Source of the DNA: JAEINY01 sp942490535
Lineage (GTDB): Bacteria; Bacteroidota; Bacteroidia; Bacteroidales; Marinilabiliaceae
Direction: 5' to 3'
DNA length: 64,000 nt
Assembly (NCBI GenBank): GCA_942490535.1
Contig: CALNXQ010000002.1
Span: 1,054,001-1,118,000, forward strand
Position numbers and translations under genes: made by a program. Positions 45,078 through 55,103 of this stretch are shown here, piece by piece. The notes below the pieces were generated by a model, which made no database searches, had not been told where the DNA came from, and saw nothing but the letters and a program-made list of their open reading frames with translations. Position 1 is the stretch's first letter; each line of letters starts with the position of its first letter.

Positions 45078-48000
45078 CTATTTGATCACTTTCCTGATCA
45101 TTTCCTGCCCATTGACAGTTATTCTAACCAGGTAAATCCCTTTGGACAGATTTGAGAAATCAACTGTTGTCTTAAAATCACCGGAAACAGCCTGCGTTGA
45201 GCGGAAGCTCACCTGCTGACCGGTGACATTGAACACGGAAACATCCACCAATCCTGGCTGTTCAAGCTGACACGTTACGGTAAGCAGATTGATGACCGGA
45301 TTTGGAAATACGTTCAGTGATTGTTGGGTGATCATTTCGTCATCCAGACCCGTCGTTACCTGACTCCCCAAACGGATGGCATAGTCTTCCACTTCACCAT
45401 ATATATCAGTCCCACAAGCACTGGCTGTGAAGTTCTCATACTGATTACGGACCCTCAAGGCATAAAGGCCATCGGCCTGGGCTGGTACTGTGACAGAAGC
45501 TGAAGCCAATAATGTTTTATCCAGATCTGAAAATGCAATGGCTTCTGAACCTTCAAATGTATTGTTCCGATTCCAGTCAATCCATCCAAAAACCCGGTCA
45601 TTATAGGTGTTTGCCAACTGCACCATCACGTCTATCTGCTGCACTTTACCCAATTCTACCGGAACAGTCGTATGGTTTGAATACAGACTAAAATCAGATG
45701 GGAAATTCCGACCATTAATAATAACATTATTGATGTAATCACCGCCTAGTCCATCTAAACTGGATGCTTGGCACAAAGTGAAATTAGTACCAGTACCTTC
45801 CACCAGGTTGATGACGTAATCCTCTACTTCTCCATATACATCCGTACCACAAGGAGTGGGTACATTTTGGGCGTATTGATTGCGTAAGCGCATGGCAAAC
45901 ATTCCGGATACCCCTGTTGGCGGAGTAACAGTAGCCCTTGCCAACTGATTCACATAGGCCGAGAAGTTAATTTGCTCATTGGCTTCATAATCATTATTAC
46001 GGTTCCAGTCAACCCATCCAAAGGCCTGATCACTATCATAGTAATTGGCCAAATGCACCTCTACCGTAAAATCTTTATCAATGGGTAAATCCACTACTTC
46101 ATCGGCAAAACTGGTGTAAGCACTCCACTCTGAAGCAAAGGTCTTAGCATTGATCTTTACCTGATCAATATTATCTCCTCCAGTGCCTTCCAATGCTTCG
46201 CAGTCACAATGGGAGAACACAATCTTTTCGACCGCCCCTACAAATAACGTATAGTCTTCTATTTCGCCATAAAATTCACCGCATGGTGAAGCATTCTCAA
46301 TGGGATCCGTCCAGATCGTGCGCACCCGCATTACGTACTGAGCTCCCTCTTTAACAGAAGCCGGTACATCCAGTGCGCTGCTCAATTTAATATTATCTCC
46401 CACCTGGGCCCCGAAAGTAATCATTTCAGCTGCCTCAAATACATTATCCTGATTCCAATCCACCCAGGCATACAAGCGCGTAGCACTATACATATTAGCC
46501 AGATTAACCGTCAAGTCCACGGTTGTATTTGGAGTAATGCTGAACTGGCGTGATCGTCTATCGGCATAGCCGTCAAAGGCACTGGAGTAAGTAATATCAC
46601 CAATGGTAACACTTGATATGTAATCACCTCCTGTTCCATCTTTGGAAACCGGCACACAATACTCCTGTACATTCACACAACCATGATTGGTTTTGGTATC
46701 TTGACCATAAGTATTCGAAACCGTTAAAGTGACTGAATAACTACCTGTGGAATTATAAGTCACAGCAGGAGATGCTTCCGTACTTGTTGCCGGTATACCG
46801 CCAGGAAATTCCCATTGGTAAGTCAGATTATCACCCAAACAGTCGGAAGCAAATAATACCGGACTTCCAATGACGCCTTCATTAATCACTGTAAAACCGG
46901 CAATGGGGCCATCGGTGGCGGTATAGCCAAACCGGAAAGACATGTCCATATCACTGTCCGAAATAGCATTGATGATCAAGCCTGTGGCAGTTCCGTCATA
47001 GGTTTTCGTATTGGGATTGGTCGCATTATTGATGGCGCGTACATCGGCCGTTCCGGGAAATACATCCCCTTCATCCCCGGAGTTATTACTGTAGTATAAA
47101 TCCCATTTCCCATCGGCCTGAATGATTTCACAAAGCATGTGATCACGATCCGTATTATCACCATTCCACAATTTAGATTCATCCACGTGCTCAATGATCA
47201 AACCGGCTCCCGGAATTTGCCAGTCATAACTATTTTGCTGACGATTACTAATCAAAAAATATTCCAAGGGATTGGTTGTTGTATACTGATACACCTGGTT
47301 ATTCGCATCCGAATAATTGTGGATTGGCTTGGTCCCATTAGCCTCCAAATCAATGGGATTTACCCATCCCAATTTAAACTTGGAGAAGGCACAAAAGTGA
47401 GCCGGACTATAGCCACTGCCATTCCAGGATCCTCCGGACATAATCCCCCATTTACCAATACCCTCTGAACTGTAACTGGTGTCGTACAAATCGGGTAAGC
47501 CCAAGGCATGCCCAAACTCATGGCAATATAAACCAGGTGATGAAATATACCCATCCTGTAATTCGGGTTGGATGGTATAGGTATCAAATTGCTTGCCGTC
47601 ATATGATTTCTCCAATCCCCACCACATGTGTGCCCAGATAAATTCGGTGTTACCTCCCCAGGCTGCTCCTTCACCGGCATGCACCACAATGACCATGTCG
47701 ACCTTGCCATCGGCATCGTTATCGAACTTAGTCCAATCCACGCTGTAATTGGCTTCGGCATAATCAATGGCCCGCCGTGTCATATCCTTACATCTTGTCT
47801 GGCTTTCGTTGGTATTATCGGCATAATAACTCCGGTTATTCTGGTCGGTGATCCAGCCATAGATACTGGCATTCACCGAAAATTTACCATAGGATGCTTC
47901 CTGGTAGTAGGCATTAAACGAACCCACCTCCGGATTGTCCATGTCATGGAAAAACTTATCAAAATCACTGATGGTAAATTTGTGGGCGAAATCCTGAAAG

Positions 48001-48470
48001 TCGACCAACAAAACAGGTACTTGCCACACCCCTTCATAGATGGAGGCCTGCCCGCTTTTTAATTGCCGATCGTGCATTTTAGCCAGGCCTGCACTTACTT
48101 GTCGATTAAAATTTTCCCGCTCCTGCTTGATGCGGTTCATGAAAGCAGTAGAAGGCATGATATTCTTTTCTATCTGCGACTGAGTGCCTTTCAAATTGGA
48201 ATAAATAACGGTACCGGGCTGGAGTTGGCCATCCTGAGCCACTTCAGCATAGGTCCAATAGCCGTCCTCATTTTGAAGAATGGTATATCCATCTAAGGTT
48301 TGCACAAAGGCAAAAAACTCATCCCCCCGGATCCACGCGGTAATGGTGGTTCCATCGGGCTGGCTGAGGGTAACTTGTCGATTGACCGGTACCGAGTAGG
48401 CGATTGTTGCCACCAATAAAAAGAGGACCAGCAACAGGTGATGTAAATGTGTAGATTTTACGATTTTCAT
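45078..48470 (-). CDS. Secreted M6-family metalloprotease with PKD, three GEVED domains and T9SS sorting domain
   Basis: Extracellular zinc protease of the immune-inhibitor-A (M6) family. The 1130 residues have a signal peptide (HHLLLVLFLLVATIAYSVP), an M6 catalytic domain with the zinc motif HEFGHALGLPDLYD, a PKD domain (ending SVTLTVSNTYGQDTK), three GEVED domains each ending C-G-x2-Y-GE(I/V)EDY, and a type A T9SS sorting domain (LNVFPNPVINLLTV...GIYLVRITVNGQEMIRKVIK). T9SS cargo is released or held on the surface. The frame is open to 48575, but 48470 starts the signal peptide and a promoter box lies inside the extension. It is transcribed separately from the SusCD locus upstream. Confidence 0.92.
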   Translation of the reverse strand: MKIVKSTHLHHLLLVLFLLVATIAYSVPVNRQVTLSQPDGTTITAWIRGDEFFAFVQTLDGYTILQNEDGYWTYAEVAQDGQLQPGTVIYSNLKGTQSQIEKNIMPSTAFMNRIKQERENFNRQVSAGLAKMHDRQLKSGQASIYEGVWQVPVLLVDFQDFAHKFTISDFDKFFHDMDNPEVGSFNAYYQEASYGKFSVNASIYGWITDQNNRSYYADNTNESQTRCKDMTRRAIDYAEANYSVDWTKFDNDADGKVDMVIVVHAGEGAAWGGNTEFIWAHMWWGLEKSYDGKQFDTYTIQPELQDGYISSPGLYCHEFGHALGLPDLYDTSYSSEGIGKWGIMSGGSWNGSGYSPAHFCAFSKFKLGWVNPIDLEANGTKPIHNYSDANNQVYQYTTTNPLEYFLISNRQQNSYDWQIPGAGLIIEHVDESKLWNGDNTDRDHMLCEIIQADGKWDLYYSNNSGDEGDVFPGTADVRAINNATNPNTKTYDGTATGLIINAISDSDMDMSFRFGYTATDGPIAGFTVINEGVIGSPVLFASDCLGDNLTYQWEFPGGIPATSTEASPAVTYNSTGSYSVTLTVSNTYGQDTKTNHGCVNVQEYCVPVSKDGTGGDYISSVTIGDITYSSAFDGYADRRSRQFSITPNTTVDLTVNLANMYSATRLYAWVDWNQDNVFEAAEMITFGAQVGDNIKLSSALDVPASVKEGAQYVMRVRTIWTDPIENASPCGEFYGEIEDYTLFVGAVEKIVFSHCDCEALEGTGGDNIDQVKINAKTFASEWSAYTSFADEVVDLPIDKDFTVEVHLANYYDSDQAFGWVDWNRNNDYEANEQINFSAYVNQLARATVTPPTGVSGMFAMRLRNQYAQNVPTPCGTDVYGEVEDYVINLVEGTGTNFTLCQASSLDGLGGDYINNVIINGRNFPSDFSLYSNHTTVPVELGKVQQIDVMVQLANTYNDRVFGWIDWNRNNTFEGSEAIAFSDLDKTLLASASVTVPAQADGLYALRVRNQYENFTASACGTDIYGEVEDYAIRLGSQVTTGLDDEMITQQSLNVFPNPVINLLTVTCQLEQPGLVDVSVFNVTGQQVSFRSTQAVSGDFKTTVDFSNLSKGIYLVRITVNGQEMIRKVIK

Positions 48471-48556
48471 TTTTGTTGGATTTAGTTTAAACATTCCCAT
48501 GTGCCATATCCTTGCACATGTAACAGGTATTCTATTTTCATTCCCTATGTTGCCAA

Positions 48557-48564
48557 CAAACCTA
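48557..48564 (-). promoter_or_regulatory. Candidate -7 box of the M6 protease gene
   Basis: TAGGTTTG on the minus strand matches TAnnTTTG, 87 bp before the start at 48470. The gap 48471-48952 further holds the 17-bp palindrome GAGAAACCCGGTTTCTC (48747-48763) and the terminator listed next. Confidence 0.4.
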
Positions 48565-48796
48565 TGACCTGACAACTTAAACTGCCCTTAACCAAAGTCT
48601 AAAATGGAGTTAACAAACACTTAATCGTGCCTATTAATAGCCCCTTCAGTTAACGGTTTCATTAATTGTAAAGAAGTACTATCCCCTTGCAAGGGAACAG
48701 TCCGTATTTGAAAATATTAAGCCCCGATAGACGTGCGATGACATTTGAGAAACCCGGTTTCTCTGAATTCATTCGTCCAACAAACAGGCGTATAAA

Positions 48797-48829
48797 AAAG
48801 CGGCTACCTTCGTTAAGATAACCGCCTTC
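48797..48829 (-). terminator. Terminator of the ECF-linked SusCD operon
   Basis: On the minus strand AAGGCGGTTATCTT / AAGGTAGCCGCTT pair with two mismatches, followed by six T residues. It lies past the last gene of the operon. Confidence 0.8.
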
Positions 48830-48952
48830 TAGTCTAAACCTTTAATTTGTCCTTTTATAATGAATAACTATTGTGAACTACCTATTATTCCAATAGCTTG
48901 AATTCATTCTTAACCGGTCGCTTATCAAATAAACATTGTAAGCATTTAAAAT

Positions 48953-49882
48953 TTATTCCTTTTGTCCGGCAGCAATGCTTAAGCCCTGCGTTTCAAAAGC
49001 CATGTCAATCAGTCTAACATTACTCGCATCATCATTCACACTAATTTGGATCCAACCATTCACGTCAATGTTATCAACCACCATACGGATTGGTAAATAC
49101 CCAGTCTTTCCGCGCCATTCTTCTCTGAATCTGGGTTGTATGTCCCAAAGCGGCTGTTCATCAGCAGCACCACGTTCATCAAACCATGTAATCGAATTGG
49201 CATTGATGATGTCACCTTCTTCTAAATATAATGCCCTGTACCCATCACCATCTTGAATTGCTCCCATGGGATGCCCTATAGAATGCAGGAATACTTCACC
49301 ATTCCTTCTCCACAAACCAACCCAGCCCCATGACCAAAGATTCAGGTTGCGCCAACTATCATCGGGTCCCAGATACAAATCATCCCATTCGTACCAGTCA
49401 CCATTCTCCCATCCCCAAAAAGTGGAGTAATACTCATAGATAGGTTCAGGCACATCCCGATAAATGGTATAGACAATCTCATTGGATCCATCTAACAAAT
49501 TATCCGTTGATGTGATAGCAATAACCACTTTGCGTTGCTCCCTATCCTGTGGCACTAACGAACCATCTACTTTGACTACCAAATCCACTGTTTGTGCCCC
49601 TTTATCCATTGTTACCTCTGCCGGCAAAGACATTGCTTCTTCAGGCAAATCGCTACTCACAAGGGTTACGGTAAAACGAGTAGCTTCCACAACGTTAATA
49701 CTTGCTTGCAAAGTTGTATATAAGGATTTTGTTCCTTCATCTTCGCCTATAAAAAGAATCTGTACTGCATTCTTATCAATCACTACTTTACTTTCTTGTA
49801 AAGAGATTAATGTCATTGACTCATCCTCCTCACAAGCATTAAAAATGAATAAGCTTGCAAGTAAAAGAACTAATATTCTCAT
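48953..49882 (-). CDS. Lipoprotein downstream of SusD, probable surface glycan-binding protein
   Basis: A 309-residue lipoprotein (LLLASLFIFNAC). The first half has a DUF4843/DUF1735-like or Ig-like beta-domain (LVSSDLPEEAMSLPAEVTMDKGAQTVDLVVKVDGSL is cut here at key points LVSSDLP and VDLVVKVDG). The second half is rich in tryptophan (STFWGWENGDWYEW, LNLWSWGWVGLWRR), a usual sign of a carbohydrate- or peptide-binding face. I do not recognise a named family with certainty. The ATG at 49882 lies one base after the SusD stop, and an upstream ATG at 49894 overlaps SusD. Position after SusD matches SusE/F-like proteins. Confidence 0.7.
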   Translation of the reverse strand: MRILVLLLASLFIFNACEEDESMTLISLQESKVVIDKNAVQILFIGEDEGTKSLYTTLQASINVVEATRFTVTLVSSDLPEEAMSLPAEVTMDKGAQTVDLVVKVDGSLVPQDREQRKVVIAITSTDNLLDGSNEIVYTIYRDVPEPIYEYYSTFWGWENGDWYEWDDLYLGPDDSWRNLNLWSWGWVGLWRRNGEVFLHSIGHPMGAIQDGDGYRALYLEEGDIINANSITWFDERGAADEQPLWDIQPRFREEWRGKTGYLPIRMVVDNIDVNGWIQISVNDDASNVRLIDMAFETQGLSIAAGQKE

Positions 49883-49883
49883 T

Positions 49884-51482
49884 TTATTTTCCATATCCAG
49901 GGTTTTGATCTAGGTTCTCATTTACTTTAATATCTCCATCAGGAATTGGCAATTGCATATGATAATCAGTCAATTTCACATCTTTCACCAAAGTAGTGGA
50001 TGACTCTGGCCGGCTAAAATCCTGCCCCCAACGCAATAAATCACGCATTCTAAGTCCCTCTCCGATAAACTCCAATTCCTTCTGTCTTAATATATCATTC
50101 AAGGTCACGGTTGAAATTACAAGTGAAGGCCTATAGCGACTCACCACTGATTTATAGGCTTCAAGCGCATTGGAGGCATCTCCTGAGCGCATACAGGCCT
50201 CTGCTTTTAACAACGCAATTTCAGAAGCTCTCATTAAGTTATAATCACCAAATCCTTGCGTATACTCCACTTCTTCGTTGGGATACTCTAAGAAATCATC
50301 CAGGCTATTCAATTGAAAATCTTTTGGTGCAAATTTTCCAAAAATCCGATGCCCACCCAAGTCTCTAATTTCACCTTTTACAACCTCTTTGCGACTGGCC
50401 GTTAGATAATCCAAGCCAGCGGCTTCATAAACTTCATAATAGTCATACCAGTTGCCATAATCGTAAAAATACTTTCGCCGTAAATCATCCGCCGCAAACT
50501 TATCGACCAGCTCCGTATACATGCGTACCGTTTGACTCACGGTGGTCTTACTATCCCACTGCGCACAATAATAACTGGTACCCGTCCAACCATTATCTTC
50601 CTGATTGGAAATAGAAGCAAAAATTGTTTCATCAAGTATTCTGGCCACTCCAAACTGTAAGCCCGACCAATTGTTGTTTGGTTGGACAATACTCAACACG
50701 CGATTTGCCGACTTAATTGCTTCCTGCAGTGCTTCATCACTTGTGATGGAAGTCTTATTCCCTATGGCAAGATTATATGTAGTGGTGCTACCAATGGGAC
50801 CAGCCAAATTCATATATACCCGGGTCAATAAGCCATGAGCAAAAGCCTGATTAACAATTTCCGGCTGTATATCGTGCTGAAGGTGATTGACAGCGAACAA
50901 GAGATCATCAATAATCAATTGGTAATTCTCTATTACTTTTGCCCTTACCGGATAGTAATGATAATCCACTTCAGTAACAACAGGCACTCCCATATTTTCA
51001 GCGGCATTATTATGAACTGGAATACTAAAGGCATTCAAGAGGTCCAAATAAATTTTAGCCCGCATTGTTTTTGCCTGAGCTATATAATCATCACGCACTT
51101 CCTGCTCTTTGATACCAACTAATTCTTCCGAAATAATTTTATTACAAGCGTTAATAACATTGTAACCATCTAACCAAAATGCGTAACCAGCCCCATTATC
51201 AGCTAGCCCTTGCTTATAATCAAAAACATTCAACAAGCTCGAACCACTATTGGGCATATAACCGATCTGATCTGCACGAGCTTCATCAAACATAGGGGTC
51301 CAGTATTGTGTATAGCTTTTCATGGATGTGGCATAAATATTATGCAATGCCAACTCACAGGCCTCTTTACTATTTAATAATTCTGAACTGGTAATTGCTC
51401 CAATGGGCTGCTTATCTAAGAAGTCGTCGGAACAACCCACCATTAGAAATGAAGCTAATATAACGCTAAGTATCTTTTTCAT
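49884..51482 (-). CDS. SusD/RagB-family lipoprotein (ECF-controlled locus)
   Basis: The 532-residue partner of the adjacent STN-type SusC. The lipoprotein signal is FLMVGC (Cys17), followed by SDDFLDKQPIGAITSSELLNS and TPR-like helices (YIAQAKTMRAKIYLDLLNAF). The RagB C-terminal half includes YNLMRASEIALLKAEACMRSGD and RQKELEFIGEGLRMRDLLRWG. It is 11 bp from SusC and abuts the lipoprotein gene. No substrate-specific feature is visible. Compared with the SusD at 38919 it is clearly divergent, so the two systems probably import different ligands. Confidence 0.94.
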   Translation of the reverse strand: MKKILSVILASFLMVGCSDDFLDKQPIGAITSSELLNSKEACELALHNIYATSMKSYTQYWTPMFDEARADQIGYMPNSGSSLLNVFDYKQGLADNGAGYAFWLDGYNVINACNKIISEELVGIKEQEVRDDYIAQAKTMRAKIYLDLLNAFSIPVHNNAAENMGVPVVTEVDYHYYPVRAKVIENYQLIIDDLLFAVNHLQHDIQPEIVNQAFAHGLLTRVYMNLAGPIGSTTTYNLAIGNKTSITSDEALQEAIKSANRVLSIVQPNNNWSGLQFGVARILDETIFASISNQEDNGWTGTSYYCAQWDSKTTVSQTVRMYTELVDKFAADDLRRKYFYDYGNWYDYYEVYEAAGLDYLTASRKEVVKGEIRDLGGHRIFGKFAPKDFQLNSLDDFLEYPNEEVEYTQGFGDYNLMRASEIALLKAEACMRSGDASNALEAYKSVVSRYRPSLVISTVTLNDILRQKELEFIGEGLRMRDLLRWGQDFSRPESSTTLVKDVKLTDYHMQLPIPDGDIKVNENLDQNPGYGK

Positions 51483-51493
51483 GTTTTTCGCCT

Positions 51494-54400
51494 TTAAAAT
51501 GTTAAGTTAAGTCCCATGGTAATGCTTGTCATCGGTGGGATCACGTACCCGTTAGTATCGCCATTTAAACTCAGCTCAGGGTCATAACCCGTAAATTCAG
51601 TTAAGGTCCACAAGTTTTCTCCCATCACAAAAACCCTACATTGCTGCAAGTGTAACTTGCTTAAGACATTATCAGGCAAACTATAACCCAATGTCACATT
51701 CTTAAGTTTCAGGAAATCTGATTTTTGCAAGAATCGTGTTGAACGCCACCAGGCACTGGATGGATCATTGGTCACATACATGGGGTTTTCACTTTGGTCC
51801 CCTGGCGCTGACCACGAGTCGTTGATATTTTTTTCCAATTGGAATCTCGGTTGAGCCCCATCCGAATTAACCATACCCTTAATGTTGTTATAAGCATAAT
51901 TTCCTACGCTATAATAGAACATAAAGGAAAAATCAAAGTTTTTGAAGGCGATATTATTAGTGATACCCCCAAAGAAGTCAGGTGCAGCATTACCCACATC
52001 AAAATAGGAACCATCTTCCCAATCATTGGTTAATGTTGTTTTACCGGTTGAATTTCCATCCCCATCTAAAACCTCTTTATACCAAAGGGGTTTTCCTGTA
52101 TCAGAATCAACACCTGCCCACTTCTTCATTCTCAGGTTATACATCGAACCACCGGTATCCCGATAAGTCTGCCCGTCCCCGCTCCAATTATCACCATACC
52201 ACTCCAGAATTTCATTTTCGTTGGCTGTATAAGTCAAGTTTAAGTCCCAATTAAAATCGGGTCGACTAATGATCTGTGCTCCGATACTTAATTCCCATCC
52301 TGAGTTTTTAATTTCACCAATATTTTGTGACATGGTAGACTGACCACCAGCGGTATACGGGATGCGTTTATAGAGCAATAAACGATCTGACCTTCTATCG
52401 TAGTATTCTACAGTACCCCACAGCTTATCAAATAATTTATATTCTAGGGCAATGTTACCGTTTTTATTTCCTTCCCAAGCTAACTCGCGGTTTTCAACCC
52501 CATCAACATAGGCCGCCTTTTGCTGGTTATAATTACCATCCAAGCCGTAAACACCTTGATACATGTAGTACCCCACCGCATCACTCCCGATTCCATCGTT
52601 ACCGGTAATACCATAACTCACTCGTAACTTCAAATTATTAATATACCCCAGGCTTTTAATGAAGTTTTCTTCTGAAATTCGCCATGTGGCAGCAAGTGAA
52701 CCGAAATTACCCCATCTGTTATCCGGTCCAAACTTGGATGATCCATCCCGCCGAAAGGAGGCCGTAAAATAATACTTATCCGCAAATCCATAATCGATCG
52801 AAGCCAGATAGGACAATTTGGAATATTCATACATTCCTGAGCTAATCCAATCTTGCTCAACGGCATCTCCCAGTTCATTGGCGATTTCCCACATTGGGTA
52901 TTCCTTTCCCGCTGCGCTTGCCCATTTGTATTGATAGTCTTCTGCTTCGTACACAGCCATGGCTTTCAACCAGTGCGCCCCTATCTTAGTTTCATAAGTG
53001 GCTTGTGCAAAGCCAGATAATTGTCTCCAATTTTTATCATACTTACTGCCCGAACCCTTTTTAGTCTCGCCAGTTCCTAGGGTTGGAGGATAAAAATAAG
53101 ATTCATTTGAGTGAGTGAATTTGGCAGATCCTTTCACCTGAAATGTTAAACCTTTTAGTGGCTCCACTCTTAAATAAGGAGAAGCAAATACTTGAAAGCC
53201 ATCGTATCCTTCATCGTAAAGTTCAATCTCTGCCAATGGATTTCTTTTCGTTCCATAGTACACCTCATTCCAATGGTATTCATTCTTTCCTTCGATAGTC
53301 CGAATGATATCCCCATAGTTATATTGGTTGGAATCATAATCAGCAGTGGTTATTCCCGCCCTTTCATAAACCGGAGTAATGGGGTTAAAAGTATAGACAT
53401 CCCAAAGGCTACGCGCTTTTCTTCCTTCGTAATATTTGGCGCTACTATTTATCCCAAATTCAATGCTTTCCCTAATTTTCGAACTCGCATTCAAAGTATA
53501 ATTGATCTTTCTATAATCGTTACCAATCATTATACTCTCTTGATCATACAAACTTAAAGAGCTATATATTTGCCCATTGTCACCCCCCCTGCTAATGCTC
53601 AGATGAATATCATCAATGTTAGCCTGTCTGTAAACTTGATCAAACCAATCTGTATCGTACAATAATACGGCATCCTCCTTTAGATTGCCGGCATTATCAA
53701 AGGGTTGTTGATATTCTTGCATTTCTCCGCTGACCACCTGCCCATAAGGATTATACCCAATAGTAGAACCCCAATTATCATGGGCATACTGAGAAGCGAT
53801 ATCATCCGTTTGCCCTAACAAATACCTGCTTTTATTATACAATCCTTCCCAGGACTTACTGGCAAACTCGTCGGCATTCATTAAATCAAATTTGTCTTTT
53901 GCTTTCCAGCCAAGCGTTTTATTATAGTTCACATTTACCTTTGCATCCCCTTTTCCTGTTTTAGTGGTGATTACAATCACACCATTGGCTGCTCTCGATC
54001 CATACAGAGAAGCTGCAGCAGCATCTTTCAAGACGACAAATGATTCAATGTCGCGATTATTAGGAATGGGAGCATCTTGCACGCCATCCACAACGTAAAG
54101 CGGATCACTCCCGGCATTGGCACTACCAACACCCCGTATCCGAATACTTGCACCGTCACCTGCTGCAGAACTGTATGAAGCTACTTGCACACCGGCAACC
54201 TTACCTAAAATTGCTTTAGTTACCGTACCAGAAGAAGTACGTACCAAATCCTCACTCTTTACAACTTCGGCCGATCCCGTATATGTTTCCTTCTTAGCCG
54301 TACCATAAGCCACCACCAATACTTCATCCACCTGCTGGAACTCTTCCGACAAGGTGATGTTAATGGAGGAGCGACCGGCCACGTTGATATCCTGCCCGAT

Positions 54401-54967
54401 GAATCCAATAAATGAAAAAGACAATACAGCCTGGGGATCAGCCAGAGAGATGCTGTAGGAGCCATCTATACCGGTAATGACACCATTCACCATATTTACT
54501 TTCTCAAATACGTTAACGCCGGGAATGGGCTCCCCTTTGGTGTCAGTCACTTTTCCGGTAACCGTTAGTTTTTGATCTTGTTGCGAAGAGCGGGAAGCTG
54601 ATTTGGTACTGAGAATGATTTTGTTTTCGATAATCCGATATTCGATATTACCCGTTTTAAAAAGTTCATCCAAAACTTCTTCCACGTTCTGATCTTTAAC
54701 ACTGATTTCAATGGGCGCATTGATGTCAATCACTTCCTTGCTAAACAGAAAAACATACTCACTCTGCTTTTCAATTTGGCTCATAACACTCTCAAGAGAA
54801 GCTGATTTACCGGATAACGAGATTTTTGCTTTTTGCGAAAAACCGTCGGCAGCAATTAAGTTCAGTGTAGATGCGAAGAGAAATATTAAGATACATCGCA
54901 TAATTCTACCAGTTTTTTTTAGGGTATAGGCATCCCATACACCTGATGGTTTAAGATTTTTTTTCAT
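51494..54967 (-). CDS. SusC-family TonB-dependent transporter with STN signalling domain
   Basis: Outer-membrane importer of 1157 residues that also signals to a FecR-like anti-sigma factor. After a long N-terminus and signal peptide (LIFLFASTLNLIAADGFSQ) comes an STN domain (LESVMSQIEKQSEYVFLFSK, about residues 55-120). A CarboxypepD_reg domain (GKVTDTKGEPIPGVNVFEK), the plug (DPLYVVDGVQDAPIPN, ASLYGSRAANGVIVITTK) and the barrel follow. The STN module is what distinguishes sigma/anti-sigma-coupled SusC proteins from HTCS-coupled ones, and sigma and FecR genes lie directly upstream. The ligand is unknown, and no glycan enzyme is in this operon. Confidence 0.95.
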   Translation of the reverse strand: MKKNLKPSGVWDAYTLKKTGRIMRCILIFLFASTLNLIAADGFSQKAKISLSGKSASLESVMSQIEKQSEYVFLFSKEVIDINAPIEISVKDQNVEEVLDELFKTGNIEYRIIENKIILSTKSASRSSQQDQKLTVTGKVTDTKGEPIPGVNVFEKVNMVNGVITGIDGSYSISLADPQAVLSFSFIGFIGQDINVAGRSSINITLSEEFQQVDEVLVVAYGTAKKETYTGSAEVVKSEDLVRTSSGTVTKAILGKVAGVQVASYSSAAGDGASIRIRGVGSANAGSDPLYVVDGVQDAPIPNNRDIESFVVLKDAAAASLYGSRAANGVIVITTKTGKGDAKVNVNYNKTLGWKAKDKFDLMNADEFASKSWEGLYNKSRYLLGQTDDIASQYAHDNWGSTIGYNPYGQVVSGEMQEYQQPFDNAGNLKEDAVLLYDTDWFDQVYRQANIDDIHLSISRGGDNGQIYSSLSLYDQESIMIGNDYRKINYTLNASSKIRESIEFGINSSAKYYEGRKARSLWDVYTFNPITPVYERAGITTADYDSNQYNYGDIIRTIEGKNEYHWNEVYYGTKRNPLAEIELYDEGYDGFQVFASPYLRVEPLKGLTFQVKGSAKFTHSNESYFYPPTLGTGETKKGSGSKYDKNWRQLSGFAQATYETKIGAHWLKAMAVYEAEDYQYKWASAAGKEYPMWEIANELGDAVEQDWISSGMYEYSKLSYLASIDYGFADKYYFTASFRRDGSSKFGPDNRWGNFGSLAATWRISEENFIKSLGYINNLKLRVSYGITGNDGIGSDAVGYYMYQGVYGLDGNYNQQKAAYVDGVENRELAWEGNKNGNIALEYKLFDKLWGTVEYYDRRSDRLLLYKRIPYTAGGQSTMSQNIGEIKNSGWELSIGAQIISRPDFNWDLNLTYTANENEILEWYGDNWSGDGQTYRDTGGSMYNLRMKKWAGVDSDTGKPLWYKEVLDGDGNSTGKTTLTNDWEDGSYFDVGNAAPDFFGGITNNIAFKNFDFSFMFYYSVGNYAYNNIKGMVNSDGAQPRFQLEKNINDSWSAPGDQSENPMYVTNDPSSAWWRSTRFLQKSDFLKLKNVTLGYSLPDNVLSKLHLQQCRVFVMGENLWTLTEFTGYDPELSLNGDTNGYVIPPMTSITMGLNLTF

Positions 54968-55103
54968 AAATTTACAGTACTATTAGTGAAAATTGGGTTT
55001 AACACCTGGTTTATAACGGGAGTGAGTTGCAGCTCATTCCCGTTGTTTTTAGTTGCATGTATAATCCATAAGCAGATTCCTGTTAGCGTTTTACTATATA
55101 CAT

